A stretch of 64,000 bases of DNA, from the NCBI RefSeq assembly GCF_949987535.1, contig NC_080078.1:52044207-52108206 (forward strand), in the 5' to 3' direction. Positions 44,430 through 57,454 of this stretch are shown piece by piece; positions within the stretch are counted from its first letter, which is position 1, and each line of letters begins with the position of its first letter. The notes beneath the pieces are model-generated. The model was not told the origin of the DNA. It made no database searches and was given only the letters and a program-made list of their open reading frames with translations. Both the position numbers and the translations under genes were made by a program. The DNA is from Balaenoptera acutorostrata (lineage: Eukaryota; Chordata; Mammalia; Artiodactyla; Balaenopteridae).

Positions 44430-46495
44430 TCAGCCAAGTAATTTGCTGAACTTCACACAGTCGGTTCATGCAACAGCCAGGAGCTATGCCCTTGTCACCT
44501 CCACCTGAACCTAGAACTTTTCTAGTATTTCATGCTTAAGCTGGTTATTTGGAAATGATCTCAAAATGAAATCAGACTGGACAATGGCTACTGAATAAGC
44601 TGGACACCTTCTCAAGATGCAGTTTTTAGGGTCCTCCAAAAGCCCAAGGGCCCCATTACTCTGGAAAGTACATATTAAAAAAAGTAGGAAGTTCCAATAG
44701 ATGTTGAGTGATTTGTGATGCAGTGCCAGCCTTTGGTCTTTCCTGACATTTCTTCTTTAGTCAGCTTTGAAGTCTTGGCTGGAAGCCGAGTTTTAAAGAG
44801 TGCAGGGCCTTTGTACTGAATCTCATTCTACCCATTAAATCGGAAGCTATTTTTGGAAGAGAGAGTCCTGCCAACGGAACCCAGAATCATAAGATCTATA
44901 TTAATGCATTGGAATATGGCTAACGGTCAGTTTTGGCAAAGATGGGCATTCTAAGTCGTTCAGTCTTCTTGTGGCCACTTTTGTGTGCCATACCAACGAG
45001 TTCTTTTCTTAGCAATTTAAAATTTTCTCTTTTAAATTGGAATATTATAAAGGATATCCAAGAATTTCAGCAGTGCTAGTACTTTTAAAAAATAGCATGA
45101 AGCAAAGAAATAATTCCCAGAGTTGGAGACAGGAAAACTGGATGTGCATCTTGGTTGCTCTGTATTCCAACTCTGTGACCCTCTTTTTATCCCAAGTCCT
45201 CATTTGAACAGGTAGGGTTGTACTATCCACCTGCGGTGAAGGTCAGATGAGTTACTGTAGAATAAAGTTCTTTGTAGGTGGCACAGCACTGGGTACTTCA
45301 GTGCCCAGCATGATGCTGTTATAAAGAATATTTTAAAAAATTGAGAATCAAAGTCCATCTTTCTGGAGTTACAGTCAGGGTGGGAACTATGTACAAAATA
45401 CCTTGCACTGGGGCACATTAAGAAAGGGGTTGAGAGCTGAAATGGAAAATCTGCAGGTCACCGTGCCAGGGATTGGGGGGAGGATGTAATCAATGAAGAA
45501 ATTTGGAGGGGTGTAATGGCTGAATCATAGGGCTGGAACCAATGAGAGTTGGAGAGAACCAGACAATGGATAATACTTGATCAAACTGACATGAAACAGA
45601 GTGGAAGATGGAAGGATGGGGAGGGCAGGGACTGGTTCCTGTCTTCCTCCTTCTTTCATTTAGCAAATGTTCTTGAGTGCTGACCAGGTGTTAGACATAG
45701 TCTTTCCATCATCTCCAGGAAACTGTCTGCAGATAACTGATGAATAGCTACCTCCTTGCTGTAAGTGGGCTGCTATTGGTACACCCTCCCCCTCCCCCAC
45801 CCCTCACCCGACCCCAGCTTGGAGCAGTTGATTAGAGAACTAGGGGATTTGAACCTCCTGAATACCAAGAAAAGCATGTAATTTTCTAGAGCTGGAAGCC
45901 TGATGCAGGTTTCTAGGGAACCAGCAGAACTGGGTTTTGGGGGGCTTTGATGATGCATCCAACAAAGCCAAAATGGCAGAATCAAACCAAAGAAAATATC
46001 TAACCTTACCCTTTTAGTATCAATTTATCCAACACCTATTCTACATTTTCTACCAGTTGCCTGCCTCTGTGTTGTCTGTTTTAGTCAATAAGCCACTAGG
46101 GGATGGGCAGTCTGTCTTCCTAGCACACCAAGCACCAAGTCACCATGTAAAAAAGCACATAGAAAATATTGTCTAATGACAATGTGTTTCCTCTAACATG
46201 CTAACTCTAAAATAGCCTTTAAATGACCAAAGTTTTTGATCAGTCATTGAATATTTATCTGGTACCTATGAGGTTCTCCTTTGTGGGTATATCTTCATCC
46301 ACCTTATTTTTACTGTTTTACTGGGTCCTTAATGGTAGCTTTTCATAATCCTATGATGATACAGATCCTGTTTTTGAAACCCCTGCTAATCTAGGACTTA
46401 AGAAGAGGTGGTGATTCACTGCCTGGAAAGAAACAGAGTAATGATAACAAATGGCAAACCCTATCTGTGTTCAATTGGAGGTGGAAAGATGAAAG
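44430..46495. other. No recognisable feature, presumably intronic
   Basis: There is a possible MIR scrap at about 45140-45220. I see no splice-flanked open exon with coding character. Short minus-strand ORFs at 45045-45418 and 45773-45985 have no motifs. Confidence 0.45.
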
Positions 46496-46499
46496 GAAG

Positions 46500-46935
46500 G
46501 TAGTGTATCAGTCAGCTATTGCTATATAACAAATCAACCCCAAACTCAATTATTTCAAATAATCTTTTTTTTCTTACTATGTGTCACTGGTTGGATGGAG
46601 GTTGGATGATCTGGGATGAGTTCAGATGGGCTTGGTTCAGTGAGCTACTTTGGGTAGATAATAAGAGCACAAGATGGCAAATTCAATTAAGCAAGTTCAT
46701 TTTGAGTCTTTGTTGCATCACATTTGCTAACGTTTCATTGGGTGAAGCAAATCACATTGCCAAACTCATCATCAGTGAAGAAGGGAAATATATTCTGTCT
46801 CCAATGGGAGGAAGTGTAAAAGGTCATGGATACAGTGAGAGGTGAAGCACTAAGCATCAATAATGCATAAATTAGAATCTAGTTTCTGTACATGGAATGT
46901 TCCCAGAATATGGGAATATTACTTTATTCCACCCC
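46500..46935 (-). mobile_element. LTR-like repeat of the 'tattgctgtgtaacaaac' group
   Basis: 'gtatcagtcagctattgcta', 'tataacaaatcaaccccaaa', 'tttcattgggtgaagcaaat' and 'ccaatgggaggaagtgtaaa' match the group at 21575 and 28785. The 108-codon ORF inside is chance. Confidence 0.65.
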
Positions 46936-47064
46936 CTGATGTTCTAACTCATTAAAATCAGTTAATCCATGGATTAGGCTGTTCTAGCAGCAGTTGGAAT
47001 TATGCCCCCATGAAGGCCCTTTTGGCTGTTAATTCATTGGCAAGTGCCAAATCAGATGCAATGC

Positions 47065-47270
47065 TAGACATGGAATCAAAGAGTCTTGGGTTCAAGTCCC
47101 AGTGGTACCACTTATCATCTGTGCATCTCTGAGTGATCTGTTTAACCTCTCTGAGCCTCCATTTCCTCATCTATAAAAGGAGGGTAATAATTCATTCTCT
47201 ATTTATCTCATAGGGTTGTTACAAAGATCAAAGTCAAATGAGATCAGGAGTATGAGAGTGTTCTGTAAAC
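47065..47270 (+). mobile_element. MIR SINE, sense, nearly full length
   Basis: 'cttgggttcaagtcccagtg', 'tttaacctctctgagcctcc', 'atttcctcatctataaaagg' and 'ctcatagggttgttacaaag' follow the MIR consensus from the tRNA-like B box through the core. It is one of the best copies here. Confidence 0.9.
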
Positions 47271-47274
47271 TGGA

Positions 47275-48360
47275 AATAACTTCATATGCAAGGTGGTACT
47301 GACAATGGGCAAAGCACTCAAAGCCTTCTGATGCGTCCTGTTTGTATTGGAGATTCTTACAAGTCCATCTTCTTATCCAATTCCACTGATTCAGTGATTT
47401 GCATTGTTGTTATACCCCTTAGGCCTTGTTCCTGGTGCAGCCAGAATGAAGCATAAGTAGTTTGAGGTGGGGTGGGATAGTCAGGGTGGGATTATCAGGA
47501 AAGGAACATGGAACAAGGTGGTGAAGACAGGGAAAAATTCAGCTTGCTTCTTGTTCTGCCAAATGACAATGTAGCCATCAGTATCATTTCTAGGGTCTCA
47601 CAGCATGGAATCCTGAAGCCAAAGTCCTTTCTTGTTGTAACTTAATTTCTTCCTGGTTATGTTCCAATGGTTTTTATGGAGGTTGGAGGATGCTATGGAA
47701 GGCAGTGCCAGCAAATACAGAATAATGCACAGCTTTGAACAGCGTCTTGTGGTTTCCTTTGCTTGGCTTTCACTTTGGCTTTAAAATTCTTGATTTTCAT
47801 GAATCCATCTAAAAATATAAACTTATTTAACAACCTTAGCAGTCTACATTCTACATATTAATATCTGGGGTGCCATCTGTTCTATCTCTTGGAGTGAGTT
47901 TGTTCCTAGGTGTGCCATCCAACTTCATCCGGGAGGTGGCCTGGGGAGGCCATATGGCTTCTGGCATTTTTCTGGCCACACCAGTACCTGGGCTCAGGCC
48001 CAGGAACTGGTTTGAACTTAGGAATGAGCATCGTACCAAATGGACTAAGGTTGGATCAGTATAATCTGATTTCAGGCTGTATCTGAAGAGAGAAAGAAAG
48101 GCCATGGGGTCTTTCTAGTGATTTCCCAGTGACAAAATTCATTACTGAGAGGATTTCTCCCCAGTGCAATTATTTAGGCAAGACCCCTAAATGCAATGGT
48201 ATAATCTCAGGTTTTCTAAGAAGAAACATCCCACACCAAATCCAAGATAAGTTATAGGGTTGAAATGTGAGCTTAAGATAAAACAAACGTGCAAGTGAAA
48301 CAAAAATTCAAAGTTAAACCAAAATTAATGAGCATGGTATGAGGAGGAGGGGCAGTGGAT
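47275..48360. other. No recognisable feature
   Basis: Unique-looking sequence; nothing supportable. Confidence 0.45.
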
Positions 48361-48369
48361 GGAATCAAG

Positions 48370-48560
48370 ATTCCTCAGTGCCAGCCTCAACTTTGTCCCT
48401 AACCACCTGTGACATCTTGAACGAAGTCTTTCACTGATCTGTACCTCAGTTTCCTCATCTGTGGCAGGGGTGAATTGGATCAGATGCCCTTCAAGTCCCA
48501 TCCATCTTTGTCATCTGAGACTTTCATGCCTTCCCTGTCCTTGTTGGTAAAATGAGGAAG
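48370..48560 (+). mobile_element. MIR SINE, sense
   Basis: 'cctaaccacctgtgacatct', 'gtacctcagtttcctcatct' and the L2/MIR-like 'agatgcccttcaagtcccat' follow in order. Confidence 0.7.
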
Positions 48561-48564
48561 TTGA

Positions 48565-51290
48565 GCTATTTTACCTTGAAGGTGCTAACTCTTCTATCCC
48601 ATGATTGTACTTTCTAATAGGAGGGAAATGGAATTGCACAGGGTTCAGTGCAAGCCCTGTTGGCCATATGTGTTCTTTGGCAAGAATCTAGGATTAGAAG
48701 ATGGAAAGGAACACAGAAAGGGAAATGAACCTTTTCCCACTGGCATGAGATTGAATGTTTTCTTTTAAATGCCCCAAATAAAAATAAAACAAAGGAGTCT
48801 GCATTTCAACATTTTTCATGTAAATATTAGACAACATCCCATTAGTGAGACTAGTCAGAGTGCATTATTTCAAAGTGTGGTTTTCATCTGACAGGTACCA
48901 TTTGGAGTGCAAATGCATGTTTCTGGCAAAGCCCCCATGCCTGGTGATGTTTTCCTTAGCAAAGAGGGCTTAGAAACTGGGAGAGATACTGTGCAGGGGA
49001 GGGAGTGTGTCCAGAGATTAAACATGTCTGTGTTGCTCATCTTTCAGGACCACCAAATTAGTAACCTCAGTGACTTGATTCTTCCCATGGATGCATCTAG
49101 ACAGCTCACTGCCATTGTAGGTGCCTGGGGATTAATGAGCATCCTTCACACCTTGGCTAGCTTTTGCTTTTACTTCTCTTTCTCTCCTAAAACCTTCCAT
49201 CTAGTACATCACCCTCTGTTTGGCCAGCAATGACAAGAAAGAACACACTGGCTTACTGGGCTTTGAATTCATAGCTGTTTTCTAGGCTGAGTCAACATCA
49301 AATGGTCTGTGTACACACCAGTCTGTTTGGGGGTGGAAAGATGGAAATTGTGGTAAGTTAAACAATTTGTGGGGTGCATTTTAAAGAAGTAGATGTTACT
49401 TTTTATAAATTCCTGTGGGCCAATGTAGCTCTAGTTTGCTGCTCTGTTAAGTGACGTCTCAGCTCACAGGGACCCAAGTGCAAGTAGTTTAGTTAGAGGG
49501 TGATGCCAACAAGCCCGTAAAGAAGTGAGGAGGTGGGATGGGGAAAGGAAGGCAGACAATTAGGGGCACATTATCAAATCAGGCTCACTCTCACTGGGGA
49601 ACTCTGAGAGCCCATATAGAGAATGTATCTCAGAGTTATCCTAAGGGAGCAAGGAAGCTGGGGTATTTATCCATGAACTTCTGCCAGTTACTGGCTGAGG
49701 GCTGCCTCAAAGGGGTATTAATTACCCAGCACTTTGGTCTGTCTTGTTCTAAGGCAGAAACACTAGAGTACACCCTTAGGAGTAGGAATTCAGGTAGGAG
49801 AGAATTATTATGGTAAGAGCTGAAGGGATATGGCAGGGCTCCACCTGCACTTGCTACAAATAGACACATCAGGGAGACCACATACAACAAGTAGATATAC
49901 GTGGATGAAAGTATTAGAATTCCCCCACTCACGCTTAAGTGATAGATGCAAAACTGAAATGTTCAAAAATTAGAATGAATTCAGGTAAAGCTTGATCCAG
50001 CTCTTCAATGCTTGACCAGGCATGGGGCTTTTCTGCCCCTCTATTTCTTTGTGTCACTTTCTATGTGTTGGCTCCATTCTCAGTAGTTTCTACCCTCATG
50101 GTTACAAAATAGCTAACAGTAGCTATATTTTCTAGCTTCAACATCCAGCCAAGAAGAGAAAGTCTGTTTTCCAAATAGTTTAAATAAGTTCTGTAATTCA
50201 GTCTTTCAGGCTATGATTGCCCTGATTAGGGCCATATTCCCACCTATAAAGCAATCATTGCAGCCGGGGGACTTAAGCCTATCAAAATTCACCCCTGAGT
50301 TTTTGGAGGGTGGGGAAATCTAACTCAAAACACATGGCTGAGAAATTTAGTCTGTTGGGTCAAGAATAGGAGGTAATTAATACTGAGGCCCTTGAATCTA
50401 ATAGTACAGGTGTTTGATAACCTTAAACAAAGGAGCTAAATCAATGATATTATATTTCAGCCCCCTGATGTCAGAATCCAGCTGAATGTCCAGGGAGGAG
50501 CGAAAGAGATCAATGGTGGTGTGGTAAGAGAGGGAAGGCAGGAAGGAAAAGTGATGGTGTAAAGCTTGGGTACCAACAGCCACTCCAGGGAGTTGAATTC
50601 AGACTGTATCTCTGACAACACTAATGCCGGGTAATATTTATTTAGCTGAGCCTAATAAGCAGTGTAAAGAGTCTCATCTCTCAAATTGGCACAGCAAGGG
50701 ACCACAGCAGCCAGGCTGCTGATAATTAACAGTGAAATGCCTGGCGTGCTCTCTCCTGCAACATCCAAAGGTATGCCTGGGACTGCTGAGCAAATTCATT
50801 TTCTTCTTGCTGGCTGGGATAAGGATGGAGCTTGCTGCAGAAAATTACTGAAGAGGCAACCAGCCAAGGGCAGAACAAAATGGCTGTTGTGAAAAGGCAG
50901 GCTGGACTGAGCAAGGCAACCTATCTTTTACCTGTGGAAGGTTACATACTCACATGCTTTGCATTTTCAGTACCCATAAGCATACCCATCCAGGCAAAGG
51001 GGAGTTATATTATTTTTAGCTCACAAGTGCTGCAGCTGAAACAGTAGCTGCTGAATCAAAGAATGTTAGAATTCAAATGAACCTTGGAGACTGCAATAAA
51101 CTTTGTACAGATGTGTGGCTTGTGAGTTCACGGTAGAGTTGACACAAGGACTCAACACCCCTGTCTGTGCCACGGCAGTGTTAATAATAACAATGTTTAT
51201 GATCTAAATTCTTGAGATTTAACCTAGAGACAGATCTTGTTCCCCTTTTACAGCTGAATCATTCAGTGAAATTCATACAGCAGATCAGTA
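48565..51290. other. No recognisable feature over 2.7 kb
   Basis: This is the longest repeat-poor stretch in the window. The ORF at 48907-49233 (108 codons, plus) opens with ATG but has no known motif and no flanking splice pair that I trust; a plausible donor-like 'gtaggtgcc' lies at 49117. Functional non-coding sequence is possible but nothing shows it directly. Confidence 0.4.
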
Positions 51291-51312
51291 GAAGATGGAC
51301 GACTTCAATACT

Positions 51313-51602
51313 TTTTAAAAAAATTTATTTTATTGAAGTATTGTTGATTTACAATGTTGTGTTAATTTCTACTTTACAGCAAAGTGATTCAGTTATGCAT
51401 ATATATACATTCTTTTTCATATTCTTTTCCATTCTGGTTTATTACAGGATATTGAATATAGTTCCCTGTGCTATACAGTAGGACCTTGTTGTTTACCCAT
51501 TCTATATATAATAGTTTGCATCTGCTAATCCCAAACTCCCAGTCCTTCCCTCGGCCACACCCTCCCCCTTGGTAACCACAAGTCTGTTCTCTATGTCTGT
51601 GT
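51313..51602 (-). mobile_element. Short 5'-truncated L1 of cetartiodactyl type, with TSD
   Basis: The plus strand starts 'tttttaaaaaaatttatttt', then reads 'attgaagtattgttgattta', 'ctttacagcaaagtgattca' and 'tatagttccctgtgctatac', the antisense 3' end of the L1 lineage active in whales and ruminants. A 16-bp duplication is found at 51297-51312 ('ggacgacttcaatact') and 51603-51618 (one change). At about 290 bp it carries only 3' UTR. Confidence 0.92.
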
Positions 51603-51679
51603 GGACGACTCCAATACTAATCAGCACTGTCCATGAATAATTCTGGAAGCTCTCTCTAATTAACTAATAACAGTGATGA

Positions 51680-51935
51680 TGGGGATGATAGATAACAATT
51701 ATTTAGCTCTCAAAATATACCAGGCACTGTGCTAAATAATTTACATGCATTACTATTTTGAATTTTAATCCTCATAATAACTCTTGATGTGGGTGCTATT
51801 CCCACTGTATGGTGAAGGAAATTGAGGTTTACAGAGTTTATGAACTTGCCCAAGAACCCATAATTGGTAGATGGTGGAGCCAGGATCTGATCTACCTGGT
51901 CTCATTTAAGAGCCTGTACCTGTAACCACTATTAA
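51680..51935 (-). mobile_element. MIR SINE, antisense, full length
   Basis: 'ccaggcactgtgctaaataa', 'ttttaatcctcataataact', 'acttgcccaagaacccataa' and 'tggagccaggatctgatcta' run in antisense MIR order. Confidence 0.85.
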
Positions 51936-51939
51936 CCTT

Positions 51940-53342
51940 AAGTTTTCCTGCCAGTATTTCAGTGACTTCCACTGCATTTTTTTTGTTTTTCTTCTCCAGG
52001 AAGATATTCTCTATCTGGAGAGATCTGGTATCTTTTCCTTTTACCCCTAACAAAAAAGTATAAATTTATTGCACTTTGTAGAATTGCTGTTAATGATTCT
52101 GATGCATTTTTTAAAAAGATGATCATATGTGAAACACTACATTTACATATTTAAAGACAGTTTTCCTAAATGTCAGTTCAAAATATAGATGTATCAGGAT
52201 TTGGAAAGGAAATAATTTTTTTTATTGCTGACTCTCCTAGTACTGTGGGTGCATCGGACCCCACCCAAGGCATCCCTGCCAAATAGTCTTTCTTTCTTCT
52301 TGAGTCCCCACCCCTGATCGGCATGACTTCCCATCTTCCTTCCTCCAGTTTCTCCAGATGGCAGACATCTTTCGGCCTCCTGGCTCCTGCAACTTCTTCC
52401 TACTGAATTGGAGCCAATTCCTGAAATCTAGCTTTCTCCTCTTCAAAGCGGTATGCATAGCTTCTACAAGGACAAGGCCATCTGACTCCACTGCCTGTTG
52501 GCTTCTCTTGCCAATGTCCTTATCTGACCTCGGTTTTTCCCCAGTTGATCCCCATGGAGAGATGACCATTGGTTTGACTTGCATCAAGTTTTTCCGTTGG
52601 TCACCATCTCATTTTAATTCTTCTTTCCTCAACTTCACCGTTAAGATCTCACTCTTCTCTACTTTGGGGCTATTTCTACCCCCACTGTAATAGTGTTATT
52701 ATAACTTAGGGAAGACGGATTAACTCTGATGCTTTAAACTTCAAGCAGTTTTGCCAATTACATCACCAGAGAGCTGGTTCACGGATGACCAAAGAATTGA
52801 CCATTGATGTATAGGGTATAGGAGGGGCTGCTCTGCATGGAGGAGAAACCCACTTGCCACAAAAGAATGGATAACTGAGGCAGAGGCAAGAATCACATAG
52901 AGCATACCTGAGTAAGGTTTGTACTTTTCTCTTTTTCTATCTTTTTTTCTGTCTTAGCTTGTTAGACCTGAATTTGCCCCTATTTCTACCTTCAAGCAAT
53001 TACTGTCTTATATGATGTAGTCTAAGCTTTTCCTACATTGTCAGTAAAATATTGCCTTCCTCCTGTCTTCTAGAAATGCATAATCTGCCTGAATGTTTAT
53101 GATATGTATAATTGAGCATTTCCCAAAAGTATGAAGACTCAATTAATGGGGGCCTTATACTAGTCATGGAGATAACCTTTAAAAAAAAGGGCAAATATTT
53201 CTTCTGCTGGATCTTTTCTTTATCTTCAATGTGAGTACTTCTCACTTTCCCTTTACATCAGTGTTTTTATTTTAATTTATTATTTTTTTCTTTTATGTTG
53301 AGCCTGATGAAAGCTATCAGTTTTCTCTCTCCAGTAAAATGT

Positions 53343-53345
<3 letters not shown>
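51940..53345. other. No recognisable feature
   Basis: The ORF pair at 52237-52690 (116 and 110 codons on opposite strands) overlaps itself and has no motif. Plus-strand 'tagtactgtgggtgcatcgg' and following text match nothing known to me. Confidence 0.4.

Positions 53346-53346
<1 letters not shown>

Positions 53347-53400
<54 letters not shown>
53347..53400. repeat. Compound (TC)n(CA)n microsatellite
   Basis: About 17 TC units are followed directly by 10 CA units. It is polypyrimidine then alternating purine-pyrimidine, so two non-B DNA-prone tracts abut. The ORF across it is a simple-repeat artefact. Confidence 0.97.
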
Positions 53401-53479
53401 TGTATTTTGGCCAAAATCTCAAAGTATTCATTGCTGCTCACACCCACAGAAATCCATTCTTCCCACTGCTGTCAGACTA

Positions 53480-53790
53480 AGATTTCCATAAGATGAGTGA
53501 GGTCATTTTACTTTCCTGATCCCTGTCACCACCAGATAACAGAATGAAGCCCAAAATCTTCCATGACTATGCTCAAATTACCCTTCCTTTCCATTTATCC
53601 TCTGTTCTAGTAACATTCTGTGCATTCTTATCTCTTCATGCCTTTCAGGCTGTTCACTTGACCTGGAATAATTTCCTCTTATTCTCTACCTTGAAGAATC
53701 ATATGCATCTTTCCCAATCCCAGTAACAGCACCTTCTGTGAATGCCTCTATCACACCAACCGACATAGAGGACACAAACAGAACCAGGAT
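53480..53790 (+). mobile_element. L2 LINE fragment, sense
   Basis: 'aagcccaaaatcttccatga', 'tccatttatcctctgttcta' and 'cttgacctggaataatttcc' match L2 3' region order. Confidence 0.65.
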
Positions 53791-53934
53791 TCATCTTTCC
53801 TTTCTTTACCTTTCAACTCCATGAAGCTTTAAACTCTTTGATGGTATTTAAGAGCATATAAATCTTAAGATTAAACAGAACCTTAAAAACCATTTTGTAA
53901 AGCTTTTTTTTTGTTTGCCTCATATCATTTATCA

Positions 53935-54440
53935 ATACTAATAAAATTTTAAAATATTTAATGTGCAACTTTTATGTGTTGGGCACTGATCCAGCCACTG
54001 GGGCATAGCATGGAACTTTCTCTATATTGAGAGAAGGAAGGCTAGAAATAAGTTTTAAAAACAAGTACTTACAAAAGTTGAGTATTGGAAGTTCATTACT
54101 TTGAGAAATGAGGTAGAGAATGACTAGAACATTAATTTGTTTAATTTGGAGGTCTAGAGAAGCATCTCTGACATTTGAGTTGAAACCTGAATGGTAAGAA
54201 AGAGCTGGCGAGGTAAAGATAGGGGGAGTAGAATGTCTGGTAGAAGGTACAGCAAGTGCAAAGGCCCTGAGGGGGGAGTTTGATAAAACAAAGACAAAAG
54301 GCCAGTGGGGGGTGTTCTTAATTGAGGTCAGAGAGGAATAAGGAGTTTGGAATTTATTCTAAGTGACATAGAGCCTTCTAAGTCTGCAAGCTCATTGAGA
54401 GCAGACTTATGTGGCCCAGCACAATGCTTGGCAAAAGAAA
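53935..54440 (+). mobile_element. Ancient interspersed repeat (same family as 20545)
   Basis: 'tgggcactgatccagccact', 'gagttgaaacctgaatggta', 'acagcaagtgcaaaggccct' and 'gaataaggagtttggaattt' follow the family's order. Confidence 0.65.
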
Positions 54441-54989
54441 TAATGCTGTAATGAAAAATTTTTATAACAAAGTCATTTTGAGAATGTTAAGATGCTCCTT
54501 ATTGTAAACTACTAGGAGAAAGTTGTTTCCTAGGCTATGCTATGTATATCCACAGTCACATTTGGCTAAGAGAAAATATAGCTATTAAATAACAACCCTT
54601 GGATTTCAATTTTCTCCAAGGACCATTGTGGGAACTTTTATGAGCTCGCAACAGTCCAGCTTGCCCTGCAAGTTCCCATTCATTCCACTTTCTTAGATTC
54701 TATCTTATCACTGAAATGGTTTGAAGCCTCAGGAATTTTACAAGCTTCAATCTGCTCTTGGCTTTTTGCCTCTAGCATTCAATTATCACACCTACTTTTA
54801 TGAATTCAAGAATGGTACTAGACTGGCTTCCTCTCATAGGATTTTTCCATTTCAACACATTTTCAAACATTACTTATTTAGAAGGTTGTATAAAACATAT
54901 ATGTTCAAAGAATAATTGTAAAGCAAATATTTGTGTAATCACCGCCTAGGTTAAGAAATGGAATGTTACATTTTAGAAAGTGAGATTTT

Positions 54990-55130
54990 TTAGGACTGAA
55001 AGCAACCTTTAGAATTGAAATCATCTGGTTTGCACCCATGTTACAGATGAAAAGTCTAAGGCTTAGAATTGGTAAGTGGTTTTATGCAGGCCATACAGCA
55101 GTTACTGATGGTGCTAATGGAGAACCATCA
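54990..55130 (-). mobile_element. MIR fragment, antisense
   Basis: 'acagatgaaaagtctaaggc' and 'agaattggtaagtggtttta' match antisense MIR, decayed. Confidence 0.5.
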
Positions 55131-55134
55131 ACCC

Positions 55135-55900
55135 TAAACTAACAGGCACCACAGAGATCAGGGGCTCAGTTTCTCAGACCAGGCTGTCTGGGCTCTAGAT
55201 GAACAGTTCAGTTAGAGCTGAGGGGGGAGGAGGTGACCGTATCATGGAGGGACAATTATTCCCCTTTCCGGAAGCTTTTGATGAAGGTAACACTTATGGT
55301 CTCTTCTCAGGGTGCTTTGCTAATTTCATATGTGGTTGGATTTTTAGCATGGAGTTCTTTCCCTTTTTTCTTTTTCATCACTAATTTGGTTCGTGTTTAC
55401 AGTCAATATTTTCTAACTATCATAAGGTTTTTAGTGAGTAGTGGAATCAGAATTGGTTTGGAGTTTTACCTCAGTGGCTTTTTATTCCAAAGACAGTTTT
55501 GGTTGGAGGAGTGGGGTGTTATAATCATATCTGATCATTTTTTCTCTAGTAGGGTTGAGATCTGGGGCTGGGCAATTGTGTGTTTCTGTGAAACAATTAG
55601 CATTGTTTCTCTCTCTCATTCATGTCAAATAACCAATTAACACTAGTACCTTGGAAACACCAAAAGTTGGGGACAATAATCACATAAACATCTGTATTCC
55701 TCGATGTAACTTTTTGCTCCCCACCAGAGACTTTCTTGTACTTCATAGGCAAAAAAGGAGGAGCAACATTTTTGGATTCCTAAGAATTAATTCAAAGGTA
55801 GAAAAAAGACTTTATTCCAGGTAGAAAACATGACTGTAGTGTGCAAAGAGTGGAGGTGGCCATGATTAACTGGAGATCGTTTGCCCATTTGTGATACTGT
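55135..55900. other. No recognisable feature
   Basis: The ORF at 55233-55640 (135 codons, F/S-rich) begins 'atgaccg'-like without ATG and has no motif. It is most likely chance in T-rich text. Confidence 0.45.
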
Positions 55901-55904
55901 GATA

Positions 55905-56690
55905 TCATAAGAAATATATATTTTGTCTTCATCCCAGGTTCCTGGCACAGAGCTCCTAAAACCCTTGACATTTCTGAGTAACAGGGTAAGAGGAGCCTTT
56001 GTTATTTGTAATAAGTCCCTTTAATCATACTTGAGTTTATGCTAATGAGATGACACTTGGAGGATGGGGCTGGTTGCCAGAGGAACATACCATGTATTAG
56101 AGTGTTGGAACTTTTGGCCCCACCCCCCAAACTCCAGGGAGGGGAGAGGGGCTGGCGTTTAGGTTAATCAGTAATGGCCAGTGATTTAATCAATTGTGCC
56201 TACATAATAGAATTTCCATAAAAATTTTAACTGAAGGGGTTTGAAGGGATTCCTGTTTGCTGAACATGTTGAGGTGTCGGGTGGGGGAGGGGAGGGGAGT
56301 AGAATGCCTAGAAAGGGCATGGATGCTTCAAGCCCCCTCATCACCTCCCATACCTTGCCCTATGCATCTCTTCCATTTTGCTGTTTCTTTGTTGTATTGT
56401 TTATAATAAATGGATAATAGTAAGTAAAGCACTTTCCTGAATTCTGTGAGCCATTCTTGCAAATTGTCAAACCTGAAGAGGGGTCGTGGGAACCTCTGAT
56501 TGGTGTCAGAAGTACACTGACAACCTGAGACTTTCAACTGGCCTCTGAAGTGGAGAGCAGTCTTGTGGGACTGAGCCCTTAACCTGTGGGGTCTATGCTA
56601 ATTCCAGATAGTTAGTATCATAATTGAGTTAAATTGTAGGACACTTAGTTGATGTCCACTAAGAATTGGGAATTTGCTTGGTGTGGAAGA
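55905..56690 (+). mobile_element. LTR with adjacent retroviral leader-like sequence, sense
   Basis: 'gagctcctaaaacccttgac', 'agaaagggcatggatgcttc', 'ccttgccctatgcatctctt' and 'ttataataaatggataatag' give an LTR 3' half with its AATAAA. After it come 'ggggtcgtgggaacctctga' and 'gggactgagcccttaacctg', which in this mammal-wide repeat follow the LTR. The family is familiar but I cannot name it surely. No viral coding frame is present. Confidence 0.65.
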
Positions 56691-57059
56691 AAACACACAC
56701 ACACACATTTGGTGACAGAACTGAAAAGTAGAAGAAACTACCTTTTGTTTTTAATTTTTTTCTTTATGAATCTAAAGACATTTACATTCAAACATTTAAA
56801 AAATACCCTGTGCAGACAAAAAATCATCTGTAGGAGGAAAGAAGCCTATAACCACTTCCTTCCAAGTTTGTTATCTTTGAATCTTTTCACAATAGCCAAA
56901 TTAAATTAAAATTTCCACAAAGTATAGTGTTAGTGAGGGAAAAAGTTACAGAGCGATAGCATATCAGTTCAGGGTTCTGGTTGTAATGATGGTGGAAAAG
57001 GAGGTGGTGGATAGAATGGGGCAATGTGGAAGACTTTGTTACAAAGCAGACTTTCTCTT

Positions 57060-57450
57060 GGTGAACTAGTGTGATTTACCATTTTATCTCTCCACTCTTC
57101 ATTTGGGGTTTTTTCCCAAGCTGTCTTCCAGTTCACAAATTCTTCCTTCAGCTCTGTTTATTCTGCTGTTACAATCATCCTTTAATTTTTTTCTTTGGCT
57201 ATGGTATCTTTAGGTTGTAGAATTTCATTTTGTTATTTTAAAAATCTTCAAAATTCTTTGTCAAATTTTTCAATCTTAATTTTTATCTGTTTCAATATAG
57301 CAAAAAGTTGTTGTAAACTCTGGTTCTTATATTCATATATAAGGAGACCCTGTGGTTTTCTTTATGTTGTCTAAAGTTTTTGATGTTTCTTTTTAATGAT
57401 CTTTTTTTTACCTGATTTTATTTTATGTAAGACATTATATTTGCAAAAAT
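57060..57450 (-). mobile_element. Ancient L1/HAL1 ORF1-region fragment, antisense (tentative)
   Basis: 'gttcacaaattcttccttca' and 'tagaatttcattttgttatt' resemble the antisense ORF1 coiled-coil region of old L1 ('attcactgatcctttcctcc', 'agaatttccatttggttctt'). Confidence 0.4.
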
Positions 57451-57454
57451 ATTT

